From Gibbula magus (lineage: Eukaryota > Mollusca > Gastropoda > Trochida > Trochidae), in the NCBI GenBank assembly GCA_936450465.1, contig OW388294.1, positions 68,528,075-68,592,074 of the forward strand: 64,000 nt of DNA, read 5' to 3'. This document shows positions 34,719 through 48,500 of this stretch, piece by piece. Below the pieces are notes generated by a model. That model had not been told where the DNA came from. It searched no databases and saw only the letters and a list, made by a program, of their open reading frames with translations. Position 1 is the first letter of the stretch. Each line of letters opens with the position of its first letter. Position numbers and translations under genes: made by a program.

Positions 34719-35121
34719 CTAGTTTCTAAAAACGAGATTCAATTTTAAGGGAGGCAACTCTTCTGATACTAAAACATACCATAAACATTCAACTAGTAAA
34801 TAAATAACGTGTATCCGAGACGGGTTGAAAATAAATATACCGTCTTTTCACTGTCTGGGGTGAAAAAGTGTGTCATTGTCTCTGTCGCTCTATGTCTCTC
34901 TGTTAATGTATCTGTCTCACATGCTCTCGTTATTTTCTGTCTCTCTCCATGTCTCAGACTGTACCTGTCAGTTTGACCTTCTATGCAACGTGAAACACAA
35001 TAGTAAACAGAATAGAATCGTGACCGCGAATAATGCGTTTATTTACACTTAAACTCATTCTTAGGGAAGTTATCCCGGTCCAAACAAACTATGAACCGGT
35101 TTACCAAAACACTTTATTTTA

Positions 35122-36589
35122 AGATATACTTAACATTAAGAATATAAGAACATGATAAAGAAATCATTTATTTATATTAACTTTTCATAAGAATCAAGCA
35201 TCAGCTGCATCATATACTTTTCAATAACCAGCATCTGACCCAAAATACATATACAGTAATATTTATGTAATAATAAGGGCGCGTTCTTATAAAAAAAAGC
35301 ACCTGAAAAGACAGACATCCTTCTTAATATTGACATTATTCCTGAATAAGATCATACATCACATTACATACAAGAAATTGCTTAAATTGTTAATTATTCA
35401 CACCACTACAGACAGGCAGGAACGACAGTCACAGGTAAGTCACTGTGTTCCGTTTACGATTTACCGCTTTATAACGAATATAGCTGTATAGCATTGTGAC
35501 ATCAACGATTAAACTTTGTGATTGAAAGCAAATTTTATTTTGATTTAGATATACGTTATCATGTCGTATCCTATTAGTGTCTATTTCAGATTCCGTAATT
35601 AACCATAAAGTATTTAAATTTATAATTAATATAGTATTTAAGTATGACCTCGTTACTGTTTAACGTAAATGTAAATTAAATACATTGGTGATATTCTAAT
35701 GACATCATAAAATTATATTTACATCCCTTTATTGCAGTAGAGAACAATTATTATGTATAAACGTTGTCAGTAGCAATATTGCTTACAAATATCATGAAAC
35801 ATTTTTTTTAAAATTTAATGATTATTGATTTCAATCCAAATCGAGAATATCGGTTCAAATTCGGCTATTCATAATGATTAAATAAGTGGATGATAAACAT
35901 GTTGATCTCAGGATAGACATTATGTGTTATGTAGTCTATGGGCCAATGTACAGCATTGAAGATAATAACATTGTTCAAATTAGAGTGACATATCTTAAAC
36001 AGTACGACGAACATACTACAAGTTCATACATGTTCTGACTCGTTGAGGCGTCCGTTCGTTTTTGTGTAAATGCTGATGAATTTCCTTGGGCATCGATCGA
36101 GTTCTAGGTGTTTCAGTGGGGATAAAATACAAGCAATTTTCCAACTATATGTACGTGAGTACATTTCGATTGGCTGATTGTCGGGTCTCCATGTAGACAG
36201 ATGATGTATGTTAACTGGATAATAATTAAAACAATTCCTTCAAAACCTCATTACCTAATTAACATGTCTACTTTAAAATGCTATTCATCTCTGTACGTTT
36301 ATCATTCAACATGTGATATACTAAAGTCATCTTATGGTAGTTTCTTAATAGACATGTTTTACTCATTTTATATTTCAAATAATAAATGTTATCTCCGCAG
36401 GTAGTTTCTAGGTCAAGCTCTCCATAAACACTGCAGACTTGAACGCCCTGATCCTTCATGCATACTGTTAGCAGGTCATGCGTAACAGCGCTGCTCTATC
36501 AATACGTGAGTGCAAGCATTAACTGGTGTGAATCATAACACTGCAGGACACACGTCCTATATACAGACGCATACTTGCTAACATCAACC
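35122..36589. promoter_or_regulatory. Upstream region of lipoxygenase gene A; possible 5' UTR exon
   Basis: No protein-coding signal. Near 35433 the sequence CACAG/GTAAGTCAC is a strong splice donor after a purine-rich stretch. Candidate acceptors precede the start codon (TCTCCGCAG at about 36400 and CACTGCAG at about 36544). A non-coding first exon ending near 35432 is therefore possible. I see no convincing TATA box. Confidence 0.3.
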
Positions 36590-39500
36590 ATGTCAGGTTA
36601 TAAGCACGAGATCGTTGTGTATGTACGTACAGGTGATGTTCAAGGTGCAGGTACTGACGCTAATGTTGCCATCATCATCCATGACATCTATGGAGCCACT
36701 ACAGAGAAGATCGCACTTGATCGTTTCTTCAAGAACGACTTCGAAAGGGCAAATCTGGATCTGTTTGAAATACCTAAAGAAAAGACTGGTCACTTAGATA
36801 AGGTCCACAGGCTTGAAATATTTCGAGATGACAGCGGATTCGGGAGTGCATGGTTTGTGGAGAAGATCATACTGGAAGACAGATCTACAGGAGACATACT
36901 CGCCTTCCCTGTGTTCCGCTGGTTGAGACCTCACTACCACTACATCTTTAAGGAACATGACACATCCCTGCCTCAGGACGATGAACAGAAGGAACAGAGG
37001 AAACTCGACTTGGAGGAAAATAGGAAAACTTATGAAATTGACATGGCTGATCTTGATTTCCCTGCGATGGTAAGTGTATTGCTTCATTTTAATAATGGGC
37101 GCATGAAATATAAAATTATATGACCCCATTGTTTAAAAATGTTTTAACACGTTTGAGTATAACAACCTCTGAATCTAATTTAACCAGAAAATACTTAACT
37201 ATCCATGAATGAAGACACAATTACACGAACAATATTTTACCAAATGCATATACCAGTGAACTATTAAGATGAGGATCGAGGTGAAACAAGGATTTAAATG
37301 TGTAACCAAAAAATCATAGTAACCATGCACCGTGTCTACGGTGCCAAGATTCTCTGTCACACAACTAATAGGACGCCCATATTCTCACTGGGCCTGGCAA
37401 TGCAGTGAATGTTTTTAAATATATTTTAATCGTTTTATTGCTCCTGTCAAAAACCTGAAAAAATAGCGACAATCTTGATATACACCACTGGTTTCTGGTC
37501 CTCGCTGGTTATAGTCTATTGACCCAATTTCTTTAACAAATCCTTTCTGACACTTGTACTGCATGATTCTCTTTGTTGTTATACTTCAATATTGTCCAGT
37601 TTACTGAAATGTATATCTGTAAAATACATTAGTGTGAAGGAAAATGAGAAACCTGAATTGAGTAGTACCCTTGACTACAGTGTAATTGACTTTGGTTTAA
37701 GGACACATGTTCACTAACCCATGGCCAGGAATACTATCAACGACTATCAACTATCAACGACATATATCTCAAGTAGTATAGACTGTATGCAGGCTGGGTA
37801 TAAAATATTCACAGCAGTGTGTCGAGATGGTCCACCGCTTTCTGTATACTTAATATTGCTGATGTCGGTCTTTTCAATTGTCAAGCTTACACTCAATATC
37901 TGGTCGACAAACGTTGCTATAATTCTATCAACTTTATCAATGTTAATTTAGAAGACGTTTACCTCATCAAACCTACACACGAAAAAAAAAATCTATTGAA
38001 CTCATATAATACACCCGGGACAAAAGAAATGATTCAAAAGTTTCAACAGAGTCAAACACGAAATGATTTTGTTGGATAAAGTCAATTTTGAATGTCTCTG
38101 ATGGCATATCTCGTAAAGATATATACAACATTTCATTCATGAGATTACGATACTTTATATTTGTTCAAACGTACATGGGATGCTGACATTGCTATTTCAC
38201 AGTGGTTTTCTGGACATATATACTGTTTGGTATTTAAGATAAAATGTCATGGAATATGGAAATTATGTATAAGTATAAGATGTAGGCATAACGTATCTTA
38301 TTTGTTAATGCATCATTATTGTAAGACGTCATAAAATAGCCAAGAAGCTCTTCGTGACTCTCCTCTCTAGTCTACTTAGAGAGATTCTAGGAGATTCGAA
38401 AACGACGATTTCTTAAACTTCCAATTTAGTTTAGTTGGCTTCTGAAGATATGATGTAACTCTATTTTAGTCGTTTGTATCGCTCATGGATTGAATCGTCT
38501 TGTTATAGTTATGGTATTGTTTCATTTGCGTCTTGGTATAAAAAGTGGAAAATTTGTATCCTCATGGTAAGCAAACATACAATTCATAAATGTGTAATTT
38601 AATTTCAAATACCATACACACTCAAGGTCTCATCAGAACACATATTGTTTTTCAGGTAAAATTTCTACCAGTCCACGAAAAATTCTCAAACCAGTACCAA
38701 GTAAGTTCTGTTGTTATATCAATTCAGGGAAACAGTAATAATATAATACAATTGAAATAATGCATATTGTTTCGTTTACAGTTGCAGTTAATTCCGTTAT
38801 TAACAGGCAATATACCTGTTTAATCATTTATAAATTTGGTTTAAAACTATGTTTTTCAGTGGGACCTTTCCAGCCTCAAGTTCACTCTGATCACTAAAAG
38901 CAAAATCCAAGTACTAACCACGTACAAATGGAAAACAATGGACGATATCAAGAATATCTACAAAAAGGGCTACTTTGAAGAACCAAAGGTGAAATTGATA
39001 CATTTCGTGATTATCTTGAACTGCTATTTGTTATTACTGTACTATGCAAACCTAGTCTCAGCATATACAGCTGCGTACCGAAAGTTTGTTCACCTACATA
39101 TAAGTGCGAATATCATTCAAATTGTCGTCTATTGTAACATCAATAAAATTACATATTTATAGGAGCACGGTGGTGTAGTGGTTAGCACGCTAGTCTCTCA
39201 CGCGGACGCTGACGACCCGGGTTCGAATCCCGGTGGAGACACCAAAGACTTGTGACTTGGGTCGAATACGGTGTTGTGTCCTTGGGCAAGGCACTTAATC
39301 CACATTGCACTCAGTCTACCCAGCTGTACAAATGGGTACCTGAATACTAGAGTCACTGATGAAGCGCTTAGTAGCAGCTCTGAAAGTGCAATTCCTTCAG
39401 GGTAATAATTGTAGCCCTTTGAGCATACCATAGGCTGTGGAAAAAGCGCAATATAAGTACTTATTTATATTATATTATATTATATTATATTATATTATAT

Positions 39501-42500
39501 TATATTATATTATATTATATTATATTATATTATATTATATTATATTATATTATATTATATCATTATTATTTATAATGACAATGAATCATCATATATCCAT
39601 GATAGACTATGAGTAACACAATCATTTTCACACGTATCCTGTGATCGTCACGACAGTGGTGCATGTTCATGAAATTAAGCATGATGAAAAAGAGAGACGG
39701 CGTCAACATTTTGAAAATTAAATTTTCATTAATTTCCGACTAAAAGTTTTCATATTGACCCTTAATGAGAACAAATTGATCATAAATACATTGAATGAGT
39801 ATACGAGGAAATATATGATGTATGTTCGATCAAGATGACCACTTGAATATTTCACATAAGAAACTAAAATCTTTAGTTTTAAAAGATTGACCCCTGGTCA
39901 TTTCAAGGAACTGTCAACAACTGTTTACTATGAGATATCAAATTTGATATATGACTATAAATACTTAACTGTTTTTATAATGCAAAATGCAAAATGATCG
40001 GTCTAGTTATCGCGTTCATACGATGTTCAAAGATTTGCCAAATTACATGATAGTTGCACTAAAGGTGAAATATATATATTCAAAATGCCTTTTCATCAAT
40101 ATATGCCAGTTTCGGCTTGATTTCATCCTCATCGGAACGTTTTACAACAAAATAAATATCCAAATGGCATTAAAGTTTTAACTCAAATTACTTACTCAAA
40201 TCTGCTTACAATCGACAAAGAATTCTAATTCACACCTCGTCATTGTACTTGTGAACTTATCTGTTGACATTATTCACTCCCCACTTTAATGTACATGTGT
40301 CTCATTGTTGCTACATATTAAAGACAACAGCCTATTGGTATGAAGATTGGTTCTTTGGATACCAAAGGCTCAACGGTCCAGTTCCAAACAACATCAGATT
40401 GTGCACAAGGATTCCAGAGAAGTATATCTTTGTACTTTTTTTCATTAAAAGTTTTGACATTTATTTAATCAAGATTGCAATGTATTGCTTTAACAAAAAT
40501 CACAATTCACCAGTTTATGCTTTAAGGTCTTGAGATATCTACGCATCATTGACTCACCCAGAATCATTGGTGCCTGATTTAGGCAATATAAATGTTCTAA
40601 ACTTATCTAATTTATATAGTGTGAAAGATATGTTCAGATGAAAATAGCTTTGATGGTAAACCTTTTATTACTATTTCACATATTATATATATGTATATAT
40701 TTGTATATATGATATATTTAACATTGTTACATTTGGGATAACACGACTTTTTCACTATGTAACTGGTATCTATTTCCAATATAATATATTTGTTATTTAA
40801 ATATTGACATGTCAATAGAAGTAACAAATACAAATTCCGTCGTTTGACGTTACCAGCGTTGCTAACTTTCATCCTGAGGGTATATGCGAGAATAGTGAAA
40901 TATTTCTTACATACAACATAGTTTAGAAAAAAACAAGCTGAGCGGAGTAATTGTTGTGGGAACAGAATAGATATATTAAGAGAAACACTCGCAGTATCTA
41001 CTTCCTTGTGTCAAAGTTAAGAATATATACTCCGAAACGTCGACGGGAAATGTTCACAACGTACGTTTTTATCCAGAAATCTTTTTTATGTATTCTGCTC
41101 TGGAATGTCCATCAAAGATTGGTACATGTTGCATACATTTATGGAAATTGTTCTTGCAGACTTGCAGTTAAGGAAGAAGACATAAAGCCATTTCTTGAAG
41201 GAAAGTCAGTTCAGCAAGCACTTGACAAGAAAACATTATTCGCATGTGATCTTGGAGTACTGCATGGGGTAAAAGTAAAGTCTGGCGGTGATCTGGTATG
41301 TTATAGTGTATAGTGTTATCTTTAAATTTAATATATTTTGGTTCTTTAATTAGCATTTTATGTTTGATTTCCTTTCTGTTAAGGAGAAAACATGACTCCG
41401 AGGTCTTCTGCTCTGAGAATAACCTGAAGGGAGGGCTATCCCGACCTTGAGGTTATTCTCAGAGCAGAAGACCGAGGAGGAGTGTTTTCTCCAGCTTATA
41501 AACCGTCAACTATCAAAATTTACGAGTTATAGTTTCGGACGCTCAAAGGGCCTAATTCCTCCGCTTAGACCATTTTAAAAGCAGAAGACGAAGGAGGAAT
41601 GTTTTCTTCCTATTTATAAACGTCAAATGTAAAAATTTACATTTTTTAATTTTTAATCCCAAATCGTGTTTTTATAAAGGGTTGCGTTATATCGAGGCAA
41701 AGAAGGTATGACTATAAATGGATTAATTCAACTCCACTCATCATCTCGGTCTGCATAGCCGAGCGGTCTAAGGCGCCAGCTTAGAGAGCGAAGGGTGCCA
41801 GTTCGAATCCAGCTATTTCAACTTGGAAATGTTTAACGGTGTATAATTTTCGATAATAATTGGTGCTTGTTGGCTATTGCGTTGCAAGTCTGAAAAATTA
41901 TTCTAAGTGCATTTCCAGGTCTTACTTTCAAAAAAACCTTAGGTTCAGGTCTTACTTTCAAAAGTAAAACCTCATACCGGGTTATTCTCGGAAGTAAGAC
42001 CTCTATAGAGGTTATTCCAAGAAAAGAAGATACCTACAAAACAACAGACAGCATCCGACCTAGGTTTATAAGTATATTAAAGTACTATTTTACTCAACCT
42101 TTCTTTTACCTCACATAATTACAGTTGTTACAGTGATTCATGAATGAACATAAACAAAATACCCTTCGGAGGTTGATTGAAGTTTTCGGATGATTAACAT
42201 TGGACGTGTATGTGCATAATCGTTTACTGCATACTATTGCAGTTAAATCAGCTTCTGTTGCAATGGTCGAAACATCCTTCACCGAAGTATGACATATTAC
42301 ATACTCATGAAATCATAACAAACAAACAAACAGACAATTATGACTCTGATATTCTTCTTTATTTCCTAAGTCACTAAAATCTGAAAACATTTCAATTCCA
42401 TTTTTCTAAGCATAGTTTTGTGCCCCTTGAGGCAAATATAATTCTATATTCACATGAAATCACTCGATTTCTCAATGACTTTCCCCTTCTCCTAAAGGTT

Positions 42501-45500
42501 GTTTATCAAACCGTGTACATTAGCAACTTAAACCTCTTCCTATGTTGATTTCAAGCGGATGGTGCCTCTTCAGTGACGATAAATACCGGACATAGTTTGA
42601 CCTTATACTGTTTATAAGGATGTTTAGCTGGGAGTGCAATTGCCTGACATAGCTTGATGTTATATCACATATAGGGATGTTTAACACTCATTGTCCCATT
42701 CCAAACCGGGTTACGGTCACCTTGATGAGTGCATATCCCTTAGAAGTGTTCGAAATTGACGTCGGTCCCTAGGCCCGAAACCGACTGAAACAGAGCCGGC
42801 TCGTCGGAAAGCCAACATATGTCACACATTGTTTTTGTTAGCTAATATATTGGTGAACAAATTTCGATATTCCAAGACAGGAAATGACCCAGTAACGTGT
42901 TCCTTGGCGACAAGTATTCTTGGCGACAAGTAAAGTTAGTCATCATTGGTTTATGAATACATCTATTAGACATCCAATTGATTGGTAATAGTAAAATCAT
43001 TACCATGTACAAACTATACTATTCCAGCTTTGATTTTGTAAAATTTCAAACAATTATTTTCTTTCTTAATGCATGTTATTACCGAGAAACTGAATAGTTA
43101 ATGAAAAGAAACGTGTACAAATCACAAACTTGAAATGTGCTCATGTTTACTGTTTTCATTTCACTTATTCATTATATTCTATTGAACTGAATATTTACGT
43201 TCATTTAATATTGTGCAATTAAATATGAAAAAGATGTCACGAAAATTTAATCATGTTCAATCGAGATAATAAACTGTGTTATGACATGTAATGAAAACGT
43301 TTGGACCACGTGATCTGATCAGCGGGCAATTTACTTCCAGGTTGTGTTGTGGTTAATCGTAATATAAAAACGGCCGAACACGTACATACTTACATTTGAT
43401 ATAAATGTTGGTATGTGATGAAGGAATATTGAAGTGCGATTTTCACGAGCTCGTCAACATAGAACGCTTTGATTGCAAGTACAGCCGTTACAAATATTCT
43501 CCAACTGATTAAACAACACTTAAATGCAATAACTTCAGCGAGAAATGTGAAATTTTAAAACGGATGTGAGATGTTCTATATCAACTGTTTCTGTCAATTT
43601 TGAAATATTTGAAATGTTTGATATCGTCATTGCCACGTTCATAAATGTTTTATATACATTTTATCTTTTCCTTGCTTTTATTGTTATACAATTCAAAGAC
43701 AAACCATTGTTGGCAGTTGTTAATGAAGCCCAGCTTGTCTGAAAAATATTTTGTAACTGATATTTATAAAACAGTTTTGGCTTTGGAAATATTAACAACT
43801 AAAAATATTACTTTATATTTAGGTTAAGAATGCTACTAATGCTGGGCAAAACGTCAATGCTTACAAAATATCATTATTTGAATTTAGACCAATAGGTTTA
43901 TTTTTCTCATTCGACATACTTTATTTTTTTCACAAGATATTGTTAAGAGAACTGTCATCTAAGAAAGATAATTTATAAGAGTTTAACCAAATTTATGTTA
44001 ATTATGACTTATCTGATAAACTAGCATGATATTGTGTTTTTAAACTTGAAAATATGATACTGAACAAGAAAATGGTAGACATATGTCATTACATACCTGG
44101 TTCTTAGTTTTAGGTCATTAATTGACACCATATCATATCACGTCTGAATGATGTGTGCTAACGGTATGGCTGAGAATGTTTCACATTTCCATTCTGTACA
44201 TATACTACAACATCACATACAAAATGTCATTTTACAAATACACGAGTCATGTTGATGTTGACGGGGTTTAAAAAATTACAATTATAATAAGCATTTAATA
44301 CGTATTTCGAGGCATTTCGTTATCTTTAAAAAGTGCTTGATTAATGCATAATTATGAAGACGTAATGTATTTCGCATTCTCAACTTCATCTCATTATCAT
44401 TACAGTTTTGTCACCAACAAGACATAATTTAAATGTTAGAATATTGCAATCACAAATATTTAATCTCTCTTAACCACAAAATGTTTCAATCGACGAGCAA
44501 TACATACGACTGAAATATTATTACATCATGACTTCGGAAGCCAAATAAACTAAATTTGAAAGTTTTCGTTTTTGAATCTCCGTAACTAGACGAGAAATGT
44601 GACTCATAAAGGGATTAATCTTTAATGACATCCCACAGTTTTAATTTAAGTCCAAGATGATACATTATTCCGACATAATCTTATGCTAACATAATTTCCA
44701 TATTCCATAAAAGTTTACCTTAAATACCATCATTATTAATCATTATGCTATGAAATGAAATAAGTCCAGCATCCCTTGTGTGTTTTGTGTGTTTAATTAA
44801 TTTTGTTTATCTCTTAATGAGATAGTCATCATCACAGACATTAAAAACCGACTTTGTGTGTATTTTATCTTTAACTTCGATGCAAATTTGCTATCGTTTA
44901 TTTTGCTCTCCGTGTATACCATGTTTGGTAATGTTCAACAGGTGCCCGCTCCGATTGTACTGCTGTACAGTAACCTGAAGAATCAACTTCTCCCTGTAGC
45001 GATACAGCTGTTCCAGGAACCATCTCCTAAGAACCCGGTAAGGGAACTTCATAAATCTCTAAACAAAACTTGGAGTAACATGTAAGGTAATACAACAATC
45101 AGTTCTAATTTAATTTCATGTTGCCCTGAACTACGGGGTCTATCAATATCAATAAACTGTGATACCAGTGACCAGTGAAACTGATAATGCACCAGGATCA
45201 AGAAACAATACTCTGACGTCACATACACGTGACATCAAGGGATCAAGACTCGACAGGATCTTTCGGGATCCAATTACTCCAAGTATTAGAAATCCAACAA
45301 TCTTTAAGAATATCATATTTAAGTTTAGTGGTATGCTTCTCATGTGAATACAATGTTGTCCAAATTTAGATGAGATAAAAAATGACTTGAAAAGGTAAGT
45401 CAGTACAAACATGTGTGTAATACTAATTAAATTGAAATGTATTAGACATTTTCCTTTCATTTACTCTGAGGTAGACGTACATGTGGTTACATTATCATAT

Positions 45501-48500
45501 TCTATAACAGGTATTTCTCCCCTCTGATGACAAGAACACCTGGCTGCTAGCTAAGATGTGGTACAACCATGCTGAAACGACCTACCATCAAGGACTGACA
45601 CATCTAGGTCAGTAATGCATCATGTGAACCTGTTATACAAGTTGCATTAAGGAATGCTATACATTTCTTTTGAGAAAATGCTGAGATGTCGTATTTTTTT
45701 ATCGATTGATTGCCATTATAAGTATAAGAATATGTTGGGGCTAAAAGTGATGGACTCGTCCCGAGAAAGTATAAACGTGTACATTTGCAGGAAATGAGAT
45801 CTTTAAAATAACATAAAATGTAAACAGAGAAACCACTTAAACACCCCAATTATTTTAACAGTAAAGGATGTCTCATCAGAAAGAAGACAGCTTGTCAGAA
45901 AACGTAATTGTATATTAACATGATAGAATCATTATCTTGTATTATTACGCTCATACCCCGTGCCCTGGTGGTTTTCAAACATATCAAAATGTTAATAATG
46001 ATAATAAATAAATCCTAGAAAGGTCAAATTATTCAATACCCTTTGAATGTAATATCCATAACGTTTGACTATTTGTTAAGTAATTTATTTTGTAACAGTA
46101 AAGAACAACCTGGGCCTATGATGTCCACTTGCTGATGTTCTGTTGTTGATTTCGTTTATAACTGTCATTGGACACCACAAATGATTAGAAAAAAAAGATG
46201 AGAAATAATTTCACGTAATGAACATATACAGGTGCCAACTACGAGAAAGAAATAGAGAATACACGTACTTAACGATTTCCCATGAGTCTATCAACGAGTT
46301 AATGATTTCGTAACAAAACGAGCGAGAGCGAGTTTTATATCAAATCATTCACGAGTTTACTATAAATGGTTTTATATGTAAGGAAGTTTAGTATTTTGTT
46401 AATGACTTTCCCAAATTAATCAAGCTACATTGCCGACAGTGTGCTGAAACTAAGACTTCGGCTATTCATGTACTAGTGTGACGGAGACTTCCGCTAGTCA
46501 TGTACTAGTGTGACGGTGACTTCCGCTAGTCATGTACTAGTGTGACGGTGACTTCCGCTAGTCATGTACTAGTGTGACGGTGACTTCCGCTAGTCATGTA
46601 CTAGTGTGACGGTGACTCCCGCTAGTCATGTACTAGTGTGACGGTGACTTCCGCTAGCCATGTACTAGTGTGACGGTGACTTCCGCTAGTCATGTACTAG
46701 TGTGACGGTGACTTCCGCTAGTCATGTACTAGTGTGACGGTGACTTCCGCTAGTCATGTACTAGTGTGACGGTGACTTCCGCTAGTCATGTACTAGTGTG
46801 ACGGTGACTTCCGCTAGTCATGTACTAGTGTGACGGTGGTATGACCATTGTGACGTCGTACCTGCAGACTTTTGTCATACTTGAAGCGGTAATACATTAG
46901 TTTTACACAACAGTATCTTCCACGGGCGAGTAATAAACACGTTTTCTTTCGCATTCTTCGATTTTGAATGCTTTGTATTGGGACATGATTTGTAAAGAGG
47001 CACCCGCTGTTTCATACATTAGAGTATAATACTTTTATCTTTATGCCTGTTCAAGTAAACTTTGGTTAGAAATACTTGCCATTTAGATAGTGAAGAAATA
47101 TAACTTGGTTATATTTGGGATAACATTACCTTCAATAGTACAAAAAGTACAATAATTTGTAGTATTGAAGGTAATGTTATCCCAAATATAACCATGTTAT
47201 AAACTTGGCTTGTTGAAATTGCTTTTTCAAAATGGTTTTTGGCCAGAATATTTGGCATTTAACCTAAACATTCATAAAATGTAGAAATTTTATAAATAAA
47301 ACATGTTGTCAACACATAGAACCTTATTGGACATTTGTTGATGCGTCTTTACTGTAAGGCGTCACGAAACAAGTCAAGAAAGCCATTTTGACTCTCCTAT
47401 CTATGTGTTTATTGAAACTTCTATTTCGTTGCAGGCTTCACCCATCTGATGATGGAGGCTGTGTGTTTATTGAAACTTCTATTTCGTTGCAGGCTTCACC
47501 CATCTGATGATGGAGGGTGTGTGTTTGGCTCTCCACAGAAATGTGTCAATCTCTCATCCCATCTTCAAACTTCTGGCGCCTCATCTCATTTATCTGCTCT
47601 CCATCAACAAGTAAATATGCATTAGCTACCCTGATTGACAGAGCCGATCTAAATGTGCATTAGATACCTTGAATGACAGAGCCGAACAATAAGTAAATAT
47701 GCATTAGATACCACGATTGACAGAGCCGAACAAAAAGTAAATATGCATCAGATGTCACGATTGACAGAGCCGAACAATAAGTAAATATGCATTAGATACA
47801 TGTACCATGATTGACAGAGCCGAACAATAAGTAAATATGCATTAGATACCATGATTGACATAGCCGAACAATAAGTAAATATGCATCAGATGCCACGATT
47901 GACACCGTTGAACGAGATGATTGTACACAGATTTAACGTGAAACAGCACATACATGTACTTTTGTGTTATAAGTTGTTTATTGCCCATACTATATTTGAA
48001 TCGATTAAATAGTCAAAATCAAAGCGACCTCCTTCTACTGAGTTTTCTCCTAAATGTTTCGATTTACTCTTCAGGGAGAATGATTACATTGTCTATGACG
48101 TCACGTTAACAAATGTTATTTTTCTTTTTTAAAATTCATTTTTACGTATTATCTTAATGTATTGTTTCATGTATAATAAAAAAAGCTGTATCGTGACGTA
48201 TTTATGCAGATTGTGATATTCCCGAGTTGGTTCGTAACAATGTACAATGTACAGTATTTACCAAACCTATGTGTTTGTTCCCAGTCTGGCAGTAATGAAG
48301 CTATTGGCCGAAGGAGAATGGATTGACAAAACAATGCCTGCAGGGAGACTTGGAGTTATTGAAGTGGTTAAAAAGGGGTTAGTAAACTATTAACAGATTA
48401 ATCAATTAGTTTCCAGGATTAATGGATTATTTGTCCGGAGTTGATCTGAGTTTTACGAGTTTGACAAAATAATGCACGAGGAACAAATAGTTAGTAATTC

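Noticed and set aside
37721..38079. Two overlapping open frames in intron 1 of gene A
   Set aside because: No recognisable domain, and they lie within an intron of a well-supported gene.
39162..39240. tRNA gene candidate with good box A and box B
   Set aside because: The sequence continues into a SINE core and a repeat tail and lacks a closed acceptor stem, so it is a SINE head.
47435..47492. Upstream copy of the exon 8 start as a real exon
   Set aside because: Splicing to it shifts the frame and would lose the rest of the catalytic domain. The second acceptor matches gene B exactly in exon length (118 bases).
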